Positions 16,364-25,314 of a stretch of DNA of 64,000 bases are shown here, piece by piece. A model generated the notes under the pieces. It saw nothing but the letters and a program-made list of their open reading frames with translations, had not been told where the DNA came from and made no database searches. The translations under genes were made by a program, and so were the position numbers. Positions within the stretch are counted from its first letter, which is position 1. Every line of letters begins with the position of its first letter. The stretch spans positions 62,001-126,000 of the forward strand of contig DATCTN010000025.1 in the NCBI GenBank assembly GCA_036567965.1. Reading direction: 5' to 3'. This DNA is from Candidatus Kryptoniota bacterium (GTDB lineage: Bacteria > Bacteroidota > Ignavibacteria > Kryptoniales > JAKASW01).

Positions 16364-18481
16364 CTATTTGTCTCCGATGAGTTCAACGAATTGAGGATCG
16401 CTGCGAATGCTGTCGAGATCGGAATCACGCTTCATCCATTCGTAGTTCTCCCAGCCGGTCGCCAGTGCCTTTCGAAGAGACTCGATTGCAAGCTTAGACT
16501 CACCAAGGCGAGCGTAAAAGCAAGCGCCATTGTACAACATCAAAGCATCGTTCGGACTTAGCTCGAGTGCTATTCGCCCCTGGACTTTTGCTTCCTCAAC
16601 TTTTCCAATTTCAGCGAGAGCGGTGGCATGGAAGATTCGCGCGCGTGCGTCGTCGGGATGCTGGGCCTGGTAGCGCACATACATTTCCAGAGCCTGCATT
16701 AGGACTTCCTCAAGCTTTTTCGGGTCGCCGACTCGCTCATAGCACATTCGGAGATCCGTGTACGCCGAGTAGAAATCGGGATTAAGCGCGATGACTTTCT
16801 TGAAAAGATCGATCGCCTCCTGATACCTGTCCGTGCTGAAAAAGATCCTTCCCAGTATCCAGTGGCCGGTAAAATTATTCGGATCAAGGTCGATCGCCTT
16901 TCGCCCGGCGGCGTTCGCTTCGTCGAGCGATTTCCTGTTGTAGTAAGCGAGCGCAAGCGCGGCGTAAGCTTCCGAAAGTGTCGAATCATACATCAACGCT
17001 TTGAGCCCGGATTCGATCGCCTTGTCCAGCCAGACAGTATTTCTCTCGAAAAACTGGTAGAAGTAGGCGTATGCTTCACCGAGCCCCGCGTAGGCGGACG
17101 CGTATCGCGTGTCGAGCTCGGTGGCTTTCTGAAATAGCTGAATAGAAAACTGGAGATTATTCTTCGACATCCTGTAGAGGAAATCACGGCCGCGTAAATA
17201 CATATCGAACGCCTCAGCATTCACGGTTGAACGCTTCTCGAGCACGATCTTTTCCGTAGGCGACAGCTTCACCCGGAGGGCTTCCACTATTTGCCTGGAC
17301 ACCTGCTCCTGGATATCGAAGACATCGGCAAGCCTGCCCTTGTAGGTTTCGCCCCACAACTGAGTCCCGCTAGCGACGTCGATCAGCTGGACCGAGATTC
17401 GCAGGTCATCCTTGAATCTCCGAACACTTCCCTCCATTATGAATCCTGCGCGAAGTTCTCTGCCGATCGTCTTGATATCCTTTTTCGTACCCTTGTATTG
17501 CATCGAACTCGTTCGTGCGACGACGCTGACATTTTTAATCCTCGACAAATTCACGATCAACTCTTCGGCCAATCCTTCTGCGAAATAGTCGGTCTCGTTG
17601 TCAGAGCTGATATTTTCGAACGGCAGAACGGCAATTCTTTTCTCACCGTCCTCGTCTTGTCTTGTCTTGCCGCTCACTTGAAGCGCCCGCACGTCGGAAA
17701 GAAACTCGGACGCATGCTGATACCTCGCATCGGCATCTTTCGACAGAACTTTCTTTATTATATCGTCCAACCCGGGGGGTACATCAGATCTGAAGCTGCT
17801 CACCGGCTCAATCTCTTCATTCAGAATTGAGTAGATCATTGCCTGTTCGAACTCGCCTTTGAACGGCAGTTTTCCGGTCAGCATTTCGTAAAAAATCACA
17901 CCCATCGACCAAAGATCCGCGCGATGGTCTACTTTGTCGCCGCGCGCTTGTTCAGGAGACATGTATGCTGCTGTACCGACGGTAGTCCCTTCCCTCGTGA
18001 CCAGCACGCTCCATTTTACTTTTGCCAGACCAAAATCCATGATCTTGACCTGCCCGGTTTTAGTGAGCATGACATTCCCGCACTTTATATCACGGTGCAC
18101 TATCCCTTTTTGATGAGCCGCTTGCAGGCCGCTCGCGACCTGTTCAATTATTCTGAAACATTCGTCGACTCTTACCTGCCCGCTCTTGATTCTCTGACCG
18201 AGCTCAGGCCCGTCTATGTACTCCATGACTATGAAAACTTCTTCTCCGTCGTCTTCTATCGCATGAATAGTCGCAATGTTAGGGTGATTTAGCGCTGCCG
18301 CCGCCTGTGCCTCCAGTTCGAATCTGTTGCGCTCCTCCTGGCTGGCGGAAATGTGATGAGGGAGGAACTTAATAGCCACTTCTCTCTTCAACTTAGAGTC
18401 TTCAGCTTTGTATACGACGCCCATCCCTCCCTCGCCCAGCTTCTCGATAATCCTGTAGTGGGAGATTGTCTTACCGATCAT
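16364..18481 (-). CDS. cytoplasmic Ser/Thr protein kinase with FlgO/TolB-N-like domain and TPR repeats
   Basis: The 705-residue protein has AAAGGAGG six bases before its ATG. The kinase domain (about 9-270) has GEGGMGVVYKA, Lys38 in AIKF, HRDIKCGN (129-136), DFG (149-151) and GTAAYMSPEQ. No transmembrane helix follows. Residues about 280-415 match the domain found in adenylate-cyclase-linked and CadC-like regulators (IAVLPFENISSDNETDYFAEG, RTSSMQYKGT, FIMEGSVRR, GTQLWGETYKG), and 420-690 are TPR repeats (YASAYAGLGEAYAYF, AALALAYYNRKSLDEA, ALELSPNDALMLYNGA). The HRDIKxxN motif has Cys-Gly instead of the usual Pro-Glu. It lies between a GAF-SpoIIE phosphatase and another kinase, so kinase-phosphatase signalling is likely. 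Confidence 0.92.
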   Translation of the reverse strand: MIGKTISHYRIIEKLGEGGMGVVYKAEDSKLKREVAIKFLPHHISASQEERNRFELEAQAAAALNHPNIATIHAIEDDGEEVFIVMEYIDGPELGQRIKSGQVRVDECFRIIEQVASGLQAAHQKGIVHRDIKCGNVMLTKTGQVKIMDFGLAKVKWSVLVTREGTTVGTAAYMSPEQARGDKVDHRADLWSMGVIFYEMLTGKLPFKGEFEQAMIYSILNEEIEPVSSFRSDVPPGLDDIIKKVLSKDADARYQHASEFLSDVRALQVSGKTRQDEDGEKRIAVLPFENISSDNETDYFAEGLAEELIVNLSRIKNVSVVARTSSMQYKGTKKDIKTIGRELRAGFIMEGSVRRFKDDLRISVQLIDVASGTQLWGETYKGRLADVFDIQEQVSRQIVEALRVKLSPTEKIVLEKRSTVNAEAFDMYLRGRDFLYRMSKNNLQFSIQLFQKATELDTRYASAYAGLGEAYAYFYQFFERNTVWLDKAIESGLKALMYDSTLSEAYAALALAYYNRKSLDEANAAGRKAIDLDPNNFTGHWILGRIFFSTDRYQEAIDLFKKVIALNPDFYSAYTDLRMCYERVGDPKKLEEVLMQALEMYVRYQAQHPDDARARIFHATALAEIGKVEEAKVQGRIALELSPNDALMLYNGACFYARLGESKLAIESLRKALATGWENYEWMKRDSDLDSIRSDPQFVELIGDK

Positions 18482-18590
18482 AAAAGTCCTCCTTTAGACC
18501 TGGATCAAAAATCAATCTGAACGTATTTCAAATTCACACCGGAAACGTCGCACGAATTATCGTCATACTCGGCCGGCATATCTTAGAGTT

Positions 18591-19895
18591 TCAAATCGCT
18601 TCTCGTTTAACGACCAATGCGGTTATATCGTCATACTGCGGAGCCTCACCGGCATAAGTCTTAACGCCGTCGACAATCTTTCCCACCATCCCCTCGGCGG
18701 AATTACCGAGGTTATTCCTGATTATGTCCAAGATTCTTTCTTCTCCAAACTGATCCCGGTCGGCGTCCATCGCTTCGGTTACGCCGTCTGAAAAAGTAAT
18801 CAGGAAATTCCCGGGGCCAAACTCGATCACCGATTCCTGGAATGGAAAGTCCTCCATGATGCCGACGACCGTACCACCTTCCCTGAGGCGAACGTGCTCG
18901 GCTTTCCCGCTGATCACCACGGGCGGCTCGTGACCTGCGTTGCAGTATGTCAGCGTATGCATCCGCGTATCCAGGATGCCGTAGAAAAGTGTAGCAAACT
19001 TTTCCGGGCTCGTGCTCTGATAAAGCTGTCGATTTACTTTCGCTATACACTCTTTGACTGAGCCCGCCATGTGAGATTGACTTCGGAGGGACGCTTGAAG
19101 ATTTGCCATAAGAAGCGCGGCGGTCAATCCTTTTCCGGACACATCTCCCAGGCAAACCGCGATCCTGTTTTGATCAAGAGAAATGAAATCGAAATAATCG
19201 CCGCCGATAGTTCTGGCCGGATAAGTTGCACCGGCGATGTCGTATCCCGGGATCTTCGGCGACTCTTTCGGCAGGAGGTCCGCCTGGATTTGTGCGGCAA
19301 GCTTGAACTCCTGCTGCATCTTTATGAGAGATCGTTCCTCCTCATATAGTCTCGCGTTCTCAACGACCTGCGCCGACTGGGCTGCGATGATTGCAAGCAG
19401 GCGCTGATCGTCCAGCGTGAAACCCTTTCCGCCCTTCTTGTTATAGACGGCAAGCACGCCCTTCAAGGCCGAACGGGTAAGCATCGGGACGCACAGGACA
19501 GAATGCACGGAGCCGTCCCACGGAATGCCCCGGAACCTTTCATCATTGGGCGGGTCGTTAACGGTCAACGGCTTCTTGTTCAGGATCATCCAGCCCAGCA
19601 AGGCCTGATTGAAGTGGAACTGTCCATGATCCGACGAACTCACCATTGAGCGGATCAGAGTCTTCATCGGCTGATCGGGCTGCTCATCGACAACTGTGAT
19701 CACGCCCTGTTCAGCATTGACCGCTCTCAGCGAACGGCCGATTATCTTCCGGATGACTTCCTCGGAGCTGTTGAGAGCGCCAATCGCAGTTGCGAGCTCG
19801 TTGAGAATCGACAACTCGTCCACTGCACGCTTCAGACGTTCGTTTTCTTCTTCGAGCTTGTGCACCTGGGTGGAACTGCCATCAGAAGTGATCAT
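18591..19895 (-). CDS. GAF-domain SpoIIE/RsbU-type PP2C serine phosphatase
   Basis: The 434-residue protein begins with a short coiled coil (HKLEEENERLKRAVDEL), then a GAF sensor (about 30-190: SVLCVPMLTRSALKGVLAVYNK) and a SpoIIE-type PP2C domain (about 215-430) with the metal-binding acidic motifs GGDYFDF, GDVSGKG and FSDGVTE, plus ALLMANLQASLRS and YCNAGHEPP. There is no membrane segment. Family members dephosphorylate anti-anti-sigma factors or other phosphoproteins in partner-switching pathways. It sits directly upstream of the two Ser/Thr kinases on the same strand (gap about 109 bases to the next gene) and is a natural counter-enzyme to them. No anti-sigma or STAS protein is seen nearby. 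Confidence 0.92.
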   Translation of the reverse strand: MITSDGSSTQVHKLEEENERLKRAVDELSILNELATAIGALNSSEEVIRKIIGRSLRAVNAEQGVITVVDEQPDQPMKTLIRSMVSSSDHGQFHFNQALLGWMILNKKPLTVNDPPNDERFRGIPWDGSVHSVLCVPMLTRSALKGVLAVYNKKGGKGFTLDDQRLLAIIAAQSAQVVENARLYEEERSLIKMQQEFKLAAQIQADLLPKESPKIPGYDIAGATYPARTIGGDYFDFISLDQNRIAVCLGDVSGKGLTAALLMANLQASLRSQSHMAGSVKECIAKVNRQLYQSTSPEKFATLFYGILDTRMHTLTYCNAGHEPPVVISGKAEHVRLREGGTVVGIMEDFPFQESVIEFGPGNFLITFSDGVTEAMDADRDQFGEERILDIIRNNLGNSAEGMVGKIVDGVKTYAGEAPQYDDITALVVKREAI

Positions 19896-20321
19896 CTAAC
19901 ATGAAACCCTTTTTTAACTGACCGGATCAATCTTTGAATTGAAATTGGCTGGCTCTATTGCGTAGCCGGCTGCATGACGCAAAGCATGACATCAGTGGGA
20001 TCGCTCAAAGTTGTGAACGATATAGCACGGGCCAAAGTTCCGATTCCAGAAGGGGATCGCGGAAATCGTCAGGATGGACGAGATGCCTGAAAGTAAGAGG
20101 TCCCGCAACGATTACTCGTGACGGGACCCGAATTTCAGAGGAGCCGGGACTCAGCTAACCGCAGGGCTTGATCCTCCAGCCTGCGTCTAAATTTGTCGAC
20201 TGTCCGTAGAGACGTTCCTTGCAACGCCGCTTATGTGAATTCCAAATCGAGGCGATGATACGGATTAATCACACATAATTCGCGTTGACGGACATTTTTA
20301 ATTCAGGACAGCGGAGTCAAT
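19896..20321. other. intergenic stretch with one conserved hairpin
   Basis: It lies between the tricorn-like gene (ends 20322) and the phosphatase gene (starts 19895), both on the minus strand. The only structure found is the hairpin at 20100-20127; no further gene is supported. Confidence 0.6.
20100..20127 (-). terminator. hairpin with conserved loop downstream of tricorn-like gene
   Basis: GTCCCG and CGGGAC pair around a loop containing CGATTACTCGTG. It lies about 195 bases past the tricorn stop codon, and on the minus strand is followed by CTCTTACTTTC, a weak T-tract. It is 25/28 identical, loop included, to the hairpin at 52354-52381, which has a true T-run. Confidence 0.5.
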
Positions 20322-23300
20322 CTATTTTACATCTGGGAACTTCCGAACCGGTGGAGCCGGTTCCTTCTGCAAGTTCACAGGATGCTCTTTCAGCAGGCGA
20401 AGTGCCTCGTTGACTGCACTCTCCAATTGAGGATCTCTTCCTGCCGCCACATCTTTCGGAGTTATGATGACATCGATATCGGGAGCGATACCTTTGTTCT
20501 CAACGTCCCATGCACCGCTCAGATTGTAAAATCCGCCGCGCGGGACGGTAACAAAACCGCCATCTATCAGAGGTGGATAATCCCAGATTCCGACCAGACC
20601 GCCCCATGTCTTTCGCCCGACAAGAGGACCCAGCTGTTCCTGTCTGAACATGTAGGGCATCATGTCGCCGCCCGATCCGGCAAATTCATTTATAAGCATG
20701 ACCTTCGGTCCCCAAATCCCGGCGAGAGGTTCGGTCCAGGAGTCATGATTCCCGACGGGGTTGTTGAAATATCCACGAAGTTTGCGGGCGACTATATCTA
20801 TAATGTAGTCGGCGATCAGGCCGCCACCATTGAACCTTTCATCCAACACCGCGCCCTGCCGGTCTTGCTGTCCGAAGTAGTAGCGATTGAAGTAAGTGTA
20901 TCCTGCATCAGCCGTGTTCGGAAGCCACACGTAAGCCAGCTTCCCGCCGGATAGTTTGTCTACCAATCGCCGGTTGTCTTCCACCCATGCCCGCGAGCGA
21001 AGTGCGGACTCACTTCCAACCGGAACGACTACCACGTTTCTTGCGCCGTCCTTCGAAGGACGTGAATTAAAAGAGATGGTAACTTGTTTTCCCGCGAGAC
21101 CTTCGAGTGCTGCTTCCGGGGCGACAGGCGGAGCGAGATCAACTCCGTTTATCGCAATGATATAGTCTCCTTCATGGACATCCACTCCGGGCGCAGAGAG
21201 AGGCGCTTGAAGTTCAGGATTCCAATTCTCACCGGTGTATATCCGTTTGATTCGGTATCTGTTATTCTCAACGACGAAGTCAGCACCGAGCAATCCTACC
21301 GCAGTCGACTTTGTTTCCCCTACGTCTCCACCGAAGACAAAGTGATGTCCCACTGCAAGCTCCCCTCCCATCATGTCGAGGATATAATTCAAATCCTGCC
21401 GATGGTTAACATACGGCAGATATACCGAATACTTTTTGTAGACTGAGTCCCAGTCAGCGCCATGATAGTTTCGGACGTAGAAGAAATCGCGGAAGAAACG
21501 CCACGCTTCTCTGTAGATCTGCCGCCACTCAGCGGTCGGATCCACGCGCATGTTGAGCTCGACTTTCAATTTGCCGTCACCTGCTTTCGGCTCCGATTCC
21601 GAGCCGGCGATGAACCAGTCGTCTCCCTGATGATACAGGATCTTCATACCGTTTGTTGAAACCGCGAACTGCTGCACCCCGCTCAGGAAGGTCGCGTCCT
21701 TTCGTTTCTCCATGTCCCAGCGATGCACAGTCAACGGAGGGTTATACGTTTGTTCCGGATAAAAAGTGAGACCGGATTCGACCACGAATACTATGCCCGA
21801 CTGGCCCGGATTAATCCCGACGTAATTACGAAGCGGCAATGGAAGCGCAAGTATGCGTTGGCCGATCCCTTCGAGATCAATTTTCACTACTCCGGAATCC
21901 GCCGCTTTCTCGGACTTCTTGTCCGTTTCTTTCTTGTCGGTCTGCGCTTTCTCCTCATCGCTTTGGGGAAGGAGGGGAGATGGAACATCTTTGGTCAGCA
22001 CGGCAAAGTACACTCCGCGTCGCACCGGCCGCTCGAGCGAGCCGAGATCGAGCCATCCTGAATTAAGTGCAATATCTGTGCTCGCAAGAAAATAGAGATA
22101 CTTTCCACTCTTGTCCCATGCGGGCGAGATGACATCAGAAAGTCCGTCGGTAATTTGGGACGACTTTTCTTCCTCGAGTGAGTAGACCATGATGCCGCGA
22201 AAGAGGTTCGGCAGCTGCTTGGCATACGCAATCCATTTTGAATCGGGAGACCAGCATGGTATCATTGTCCGTTCGGGATGGGCCATCCTGTCGGTGTCCA
22301 CGCGATGACTCGTTCCCTTTTCAACGTCAACGATCCAGAGATTCCTGTCCGCATCGGTAAATGCAAGATGCTTCGAGTCGGGCGACCACGATAAGTCAAA
22401 GAAGAATGTCGGATGCTCCAGCACAATTTCTTTCGGTGGAAGAAGTCCATCCTGATCCGAAATCATCAGGCGGTATTCGCCGCTCTCATCCGAGAACCAG
22501 GCGATCTTCTGTCCATCTGGCGACCATGCCGGGTCCCTGTCGGCGGCGCCGGCGGAGCGCGTGATATTTCGCGTGTCACCTTTCTCGGCTGGCACCGTGA
22601 AGATTTCTCCCCGAGCCTCGAACAATGCACGGCTGCCGGTTGGCGAAAGTGAAGCCGCCATGATTTCCTTCCTGACATCCTTCCATTGAGGCATTGCCCA
22701 GGGAAAATCCCCGTGTACGGTGATTGTCAGCCCTTTGTCAAGGCCGGTACCGGGATCCAGAGTGTGAAGAGTGCCGGCTTGTTCGTATACCAGAATTCCG
22801 CCGCCGGCTGCAAGCGACTTAACATCAACGCCGTCATACTGTGTCAACTGTCGAACACTGTCGGTATTCTGGTCGTATTCAAAAACGTTGAACGTCCCGC
22901 TCCTATCCGACAGGAAATAGAGGCGGCTGCCGAGATACACCGGATAACTGTTGACGCATACTGGGCCCGGCACTTCGGTCTGAACGAGGTCGGGAAATGA
23001 AACGATTCGAATCGGCAGCGCCTGTCCGCCGCGGTACCATTTCCATTCCGACTGCCATCTCTCATCTTCATAGGCCAGATGCCGGCCGTCTGCTGAGTAA
23101 GATGCTCGCATCGCCGATGGAATAGGCAGGCGTGTCGCCAATCCGCCGTCTTTTGATACCGTCCATAGCTGAGTCAGTCCGACCGGCGCGCTTGCACGAT
23201 TTGAGGCGATCAGAATCTGGCTTCCATCCGGAGTCCAATCGCACACGCCGTCGTAACTCGGATGCCACGTGACGCGTCGGGGCTCACCCCCGCCGGCATC

Positions 23301-23570
23301 CATGACATAAACATCAGTGTTCCCCCCGTAAGCAGCCGTGAACGCGAGCAACTTCCCATCGGGTGAGAAGTGCGGCGCGCTCTCAGTTCCTGGAAAACTC
23401 GTCAGCCTTCGTGCTTCTCCGCCGGTCCGGTCGACAATCCAAAGATCGTTCGCGTAAGCAAATACGATAGACTTGTCACTCACGGCGGGTTCGCGCAGCA
23501 ACTTTGTACCCTGTGCCTGCAAAACGCACGGGACCAAGATTGCAATGAAAATGAAAATCCGCTTTAGCAT
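20322..23570 (-). CDS. tricorn-like S41 family serine protease, secreted
   Basis: The 1082-residue protein has AAAGGAG before the ATG and a signal peptide ending near VLQAQ. Order of domains: a six-bladed-type PD40 propeller (about 25-290: FSPDGKLLAFTAA, WTPDGSQILIASN), a second propeller (about 300-670: WSPDGQKIAWFSDESGEYR, WSPDSKHLAFTD), C1 helical domain (680-750), PDZ domain (about 755-850) and catalytic C2 domain. The tricorn catalytic residues are present: His742 in AVGHHFVF, Ser966 in NEFAGSGGDM and Glu1024 in DVENKGIAPDIDV. Tricorn proteases degrade peptides; this version is predicted to act outside the cytoplasm. Length is typical of the family. Its hairpin terminator candidate lies at 20100-20127. 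Confidence 0.95.
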   Translation of the reverse strand: MLKRIFIFIAILVPCVLQAQGTKLLREPAVSDKSIVFAYANDLWIVDRTGGEARRLTSFPGTESAPHFSPDGKLLAFTAAYGGNTDVYVMDAGGGEPRRVTWHPSYDGVCDWTPDGSQILIASNRASAPVGLTQLWTVSKDGGLATRLPIPSAMRASYSADGRHLAYEDERWQSEWKWYRGGQALPIRIVSFPDLVQTEVPGPVCVNSYPVYLGSRLYFLSDRSGTFNVFEYDQNTDSVRQLTQYDGVDVKSLAAGGGILVYEQAGTLHTLDPGTGLDKGLTITVHGDFPWAMPQWKDVRKEIMAASLSPTGSRALFEARGEIFTVPAEKGDTRNITRSAGAADRDPAWSPDGQKIAWFSDESGEYRLMISDQDGLLPPKEIVLEHPTFFFDLSWSPDSKHLAFTDADRNLWIVDVEKGTSHRVDTDRMAHPERTMIPCWSPDSKWIAYAKQLPNLFRGIMVYSLEEEKSSQITDGLSDVISPAWDKSGKYLYFLASTDIALNSGWLDLGSLERPVRRGVYFAVLTKDVPSPLLPQSDEEKAQTDKKETDKKSEKAADSGVVKIDLEGIGQRILALPLPLRNYVGINPGQSGIVFVVESGLTFYPEQTYNPPLTVHRWDMEKRKDATFLSGVQQFAVSTNGMKILYHQGDDWFIAGSESEPKAGDGKLKVELNMRVDPTAEWRQIYREAWRFFRDFFYVRNYHGADWDSVYKKYSVYLPYVNHRQDLNYILDMMGGELAVGHHFVFGGDVGETKSTAVGLLGADFVVENNRYRIKRIYTGENWNPELQAPLSAPGVDVHEGDYIIAINGVDLAPPVAPEAALEGLAGKQVTISFNSRPSKDGARNVVVVPVGSESALRSRAWVEDNRRLVDKLSGGKLAYVWLPNTADAGYTYFNRYYFGQQDRQGAVLDERFNGGGLIADYIIDIVARKLRGYFNNPVGNHDSWTEPLAGIWGPKVMLINEFAGSGGDMMPYMFRQEQLGPLVGRKTWGGLVGIWDYPPLIDGGFVTVPRGGFYNLSGAWDVENKGIAPDIDVIITPKDVAAGRDPQLESAVNEALRLLKEHPVNLQKEPAPPVRKFPDVK

Positions 23571-23876
23571 GGACCAATCTCCTTTCTTAATTCAATCGAT
23601 TGATGCACCGGATGCAGAATCATAGAATTCCAGATAATCGCAGCAGACGAGACCTATAAATGATCCGATCGCCACAAGCCCTCTGATGTTGTTGGAGTTT
23701 AACTCCGGATGTCATGACATTCAAGCGTTGTAGGAAGCTGTCGAAATCCGTTTGCAAACTGATAAAGCCTGTCGATCTAACAATACAAGAAGAGTCCCCG
23801 CCCGCAAGATGGAACAGGGACTCCTGACGTTAATCGCACAAATTATTTAGGCGTGAACTTTCTTTCCGCGTTCTCT
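23571..23876. other. intergenic stretch with terminator hairpin
   Basis: It lies between asnA (ends 23877) and the tricorn-like gene (starts 23570), both on the minus strand, and contains the hairpin at 23792-23823. Nothing else was recognised. Confidence 0.6.
23792..23823 (-). terminator. probable terminator of asnA
   Basis: GAGTCCC (23792-23798) and GGGACTC (23817-23823) form a 7-bp stem, followed on the minus strand by TTCTTGTATTG. It lies about 55 bases after the asnA stop codon. Confidence 0.55.
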
Positions 23877-25007
23877 TCAGTTCAGCACGTGGATGTTCTT
23901 CAGTGAGCACATGTCCTTCAGCACTTTAGGCCAGACAGTCACGCTGACTTCGCCGAGATGCGCCTTCTTCAGGAGGAGCATGTAAGTACGTGATTGCCCG
24001 ATGCCTCCGCCTATCGAAAGAGGAAGCTCGTTCTTTATGATTCCCTGATGATAGGGGAATTTAAGAGACTCAAGTTGATGGGAGAGTTCCAGCTGCTTCT
24101 TAAGGGTTTCACCGTCGACGCGGATCCCCATGGAAGTCAATTCATGACGCCGCTTCGTGACGGGGTTCCAAACCAGTATGTCTCCGTTGAGGCCATGCAT
24201 CTGTCGACCATCTTCCGATTTGGTTTCAGTCACCCAGTCGTCATAATCCGCGGCGCGCATCTCATGCGGGTATCCGTCCTTGAGGACCCATCCGATCCCG
24301 ATGATGAAGACGGCCGGATACTTCTGAAGAAGCGCCGTCTCGCGCTGCTTGCGGGGAAGGTCCGGGTACATATCCAGAATATCCTCGGCATGAAAGAAAG
24401 CGAGTTCCTCCGGCAGGTTTGGGTACTTGGCGTTCTTCAATTGCGGGAACATGTGCTGGACATGCGTCTCCGCACCTTTCAGCACCTTCCAGATTTTCGT
24501 GACGACTTCCTTCAGGAACTTAAGGTTGCGCTGTTCCCTGCCGATAACCCTTTCCCAATCCCATTGATCGACGTACACGCTGTGATCGTGATCGAGAAAG
24601 TAATCCTTCCGGACAGCGCGCATGTCGGTACACAGCCCTTCGCCGCTCTTCATATCGAACTGCTTTAATGCCACCCGTTTCCATTTGGTCGCAGCCTGGA
24701 CCACCTGCGCGTCGATGGGGTGCTTGTTGTAGTCGTTTGAAATGTGGAACTGGATCGGTGTCCGCGAGCCGTCGCGGTCGAGCATGTCGTTGACGCCGCT
24801 CTCGACATCGACGATAAGCGGAACTTGTACCATCATAAGGTTCAGTTCTTTGCATAAGTTTTCTTCGATGTAATTCTTTACAGCAAAGATAGCCAGCTGT
24901 GTCTCTTTCGGGCTGAGGAGAGAATGATAATCGGCGGGGAGGATCTTCTCCAATTCGTCGTAGTTACCAATTCCTGGCCCTGCCAAATCAGCTTTTTTGT
25001 CCGACAT
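23877..25007 (-). CDS. asnA: aspartate--ammonia ligase (asparagine synthetase A)
   Basis: The protein makes asparagine from aspartate, ammonia and ATP. It matches AsnA, a class II aminoacyl-tRNA-synthetase-like fold, over its length: ETQLAIFAVKNYIEENL, VQVPLIVDVESGVNDMLDRDGSRTPIQF, VQAATKWKR, YVDQWDWE, LNGDILVWNPVTKRRHELTSMGIRVD and the glycine-rich SIGGGIGQSRTYMLLL. The frame is open from 25070, but GGAGG eight bases before the ATG at 25007 sets the start, giving 376 residues, somewhat longer than the E. coli enzyme of about 330. It is divergent from the GH5-like gene. Confidence 0.95.
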   Translation of the reverse strand: MSDKKADLAGPGIGNYDELEKILPADYHSLLSPKETQLAIFAVKNYIEENLCKELNLMMVQVPLIVDVESGVNDMLDRDGSRTPIQFHISNDYNKHPIDAQVVQAATKWKRVALKQFDMKSGEGLCTDMRAVRKDYFLDHDHSVYVDQWDWERVIGREQRNLKFLKEVVTKIWKVLKGAETHVQHMFPQLKNAKYPNLPEELAFFHAEDILDMYPDLPRKQRETALLQKYPAVFIIGIGWVLKDGYPHEMRAADYDDWVTETKSEDGRQMHGLNGDILVWNPVTKRRHELTSMGIRVDGETLKKQLELSHQLESLKFPYHQGIIKNELPLSIGGGIGQSRTYMLLLKKAHLGEVSVTVWPKVLKDMCSLKNIHVLN

Positions 25008-25314
25008 TGTCCAGACCTCCGGTTTGTGGTTGCAATAGTTTTTGTTCGCGAAAGAAGACTTGCTCTTCAAATATTGGAATCACATGCGTAAAATTCAATC
25101 GCAAACTCACATCCGCGCAACAGATTGATCTCTTCCGATACCATATGTCCGTTAAACTTAGCTCCATCCTCGGCTGTAGGAGGAAAATGTCTGCCTGAAT
25201 CCAATCAAGCTTGACGCACACTTAGTCGCCCGTTAACTTAGGCATTGACAGAGATGTGGACTGCGACCTGCTGTACATTAACATTTCAAAATTTCCGTGA
25301 TGGAGCAACTGACA

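Noticed and set aside
25245-25250. TTGACA as a sigma-70 -35 box for the GH5-like gene
   Set aside because: No matching -10 box at the proper distance, and FCB-group promoters follow a different consensus.
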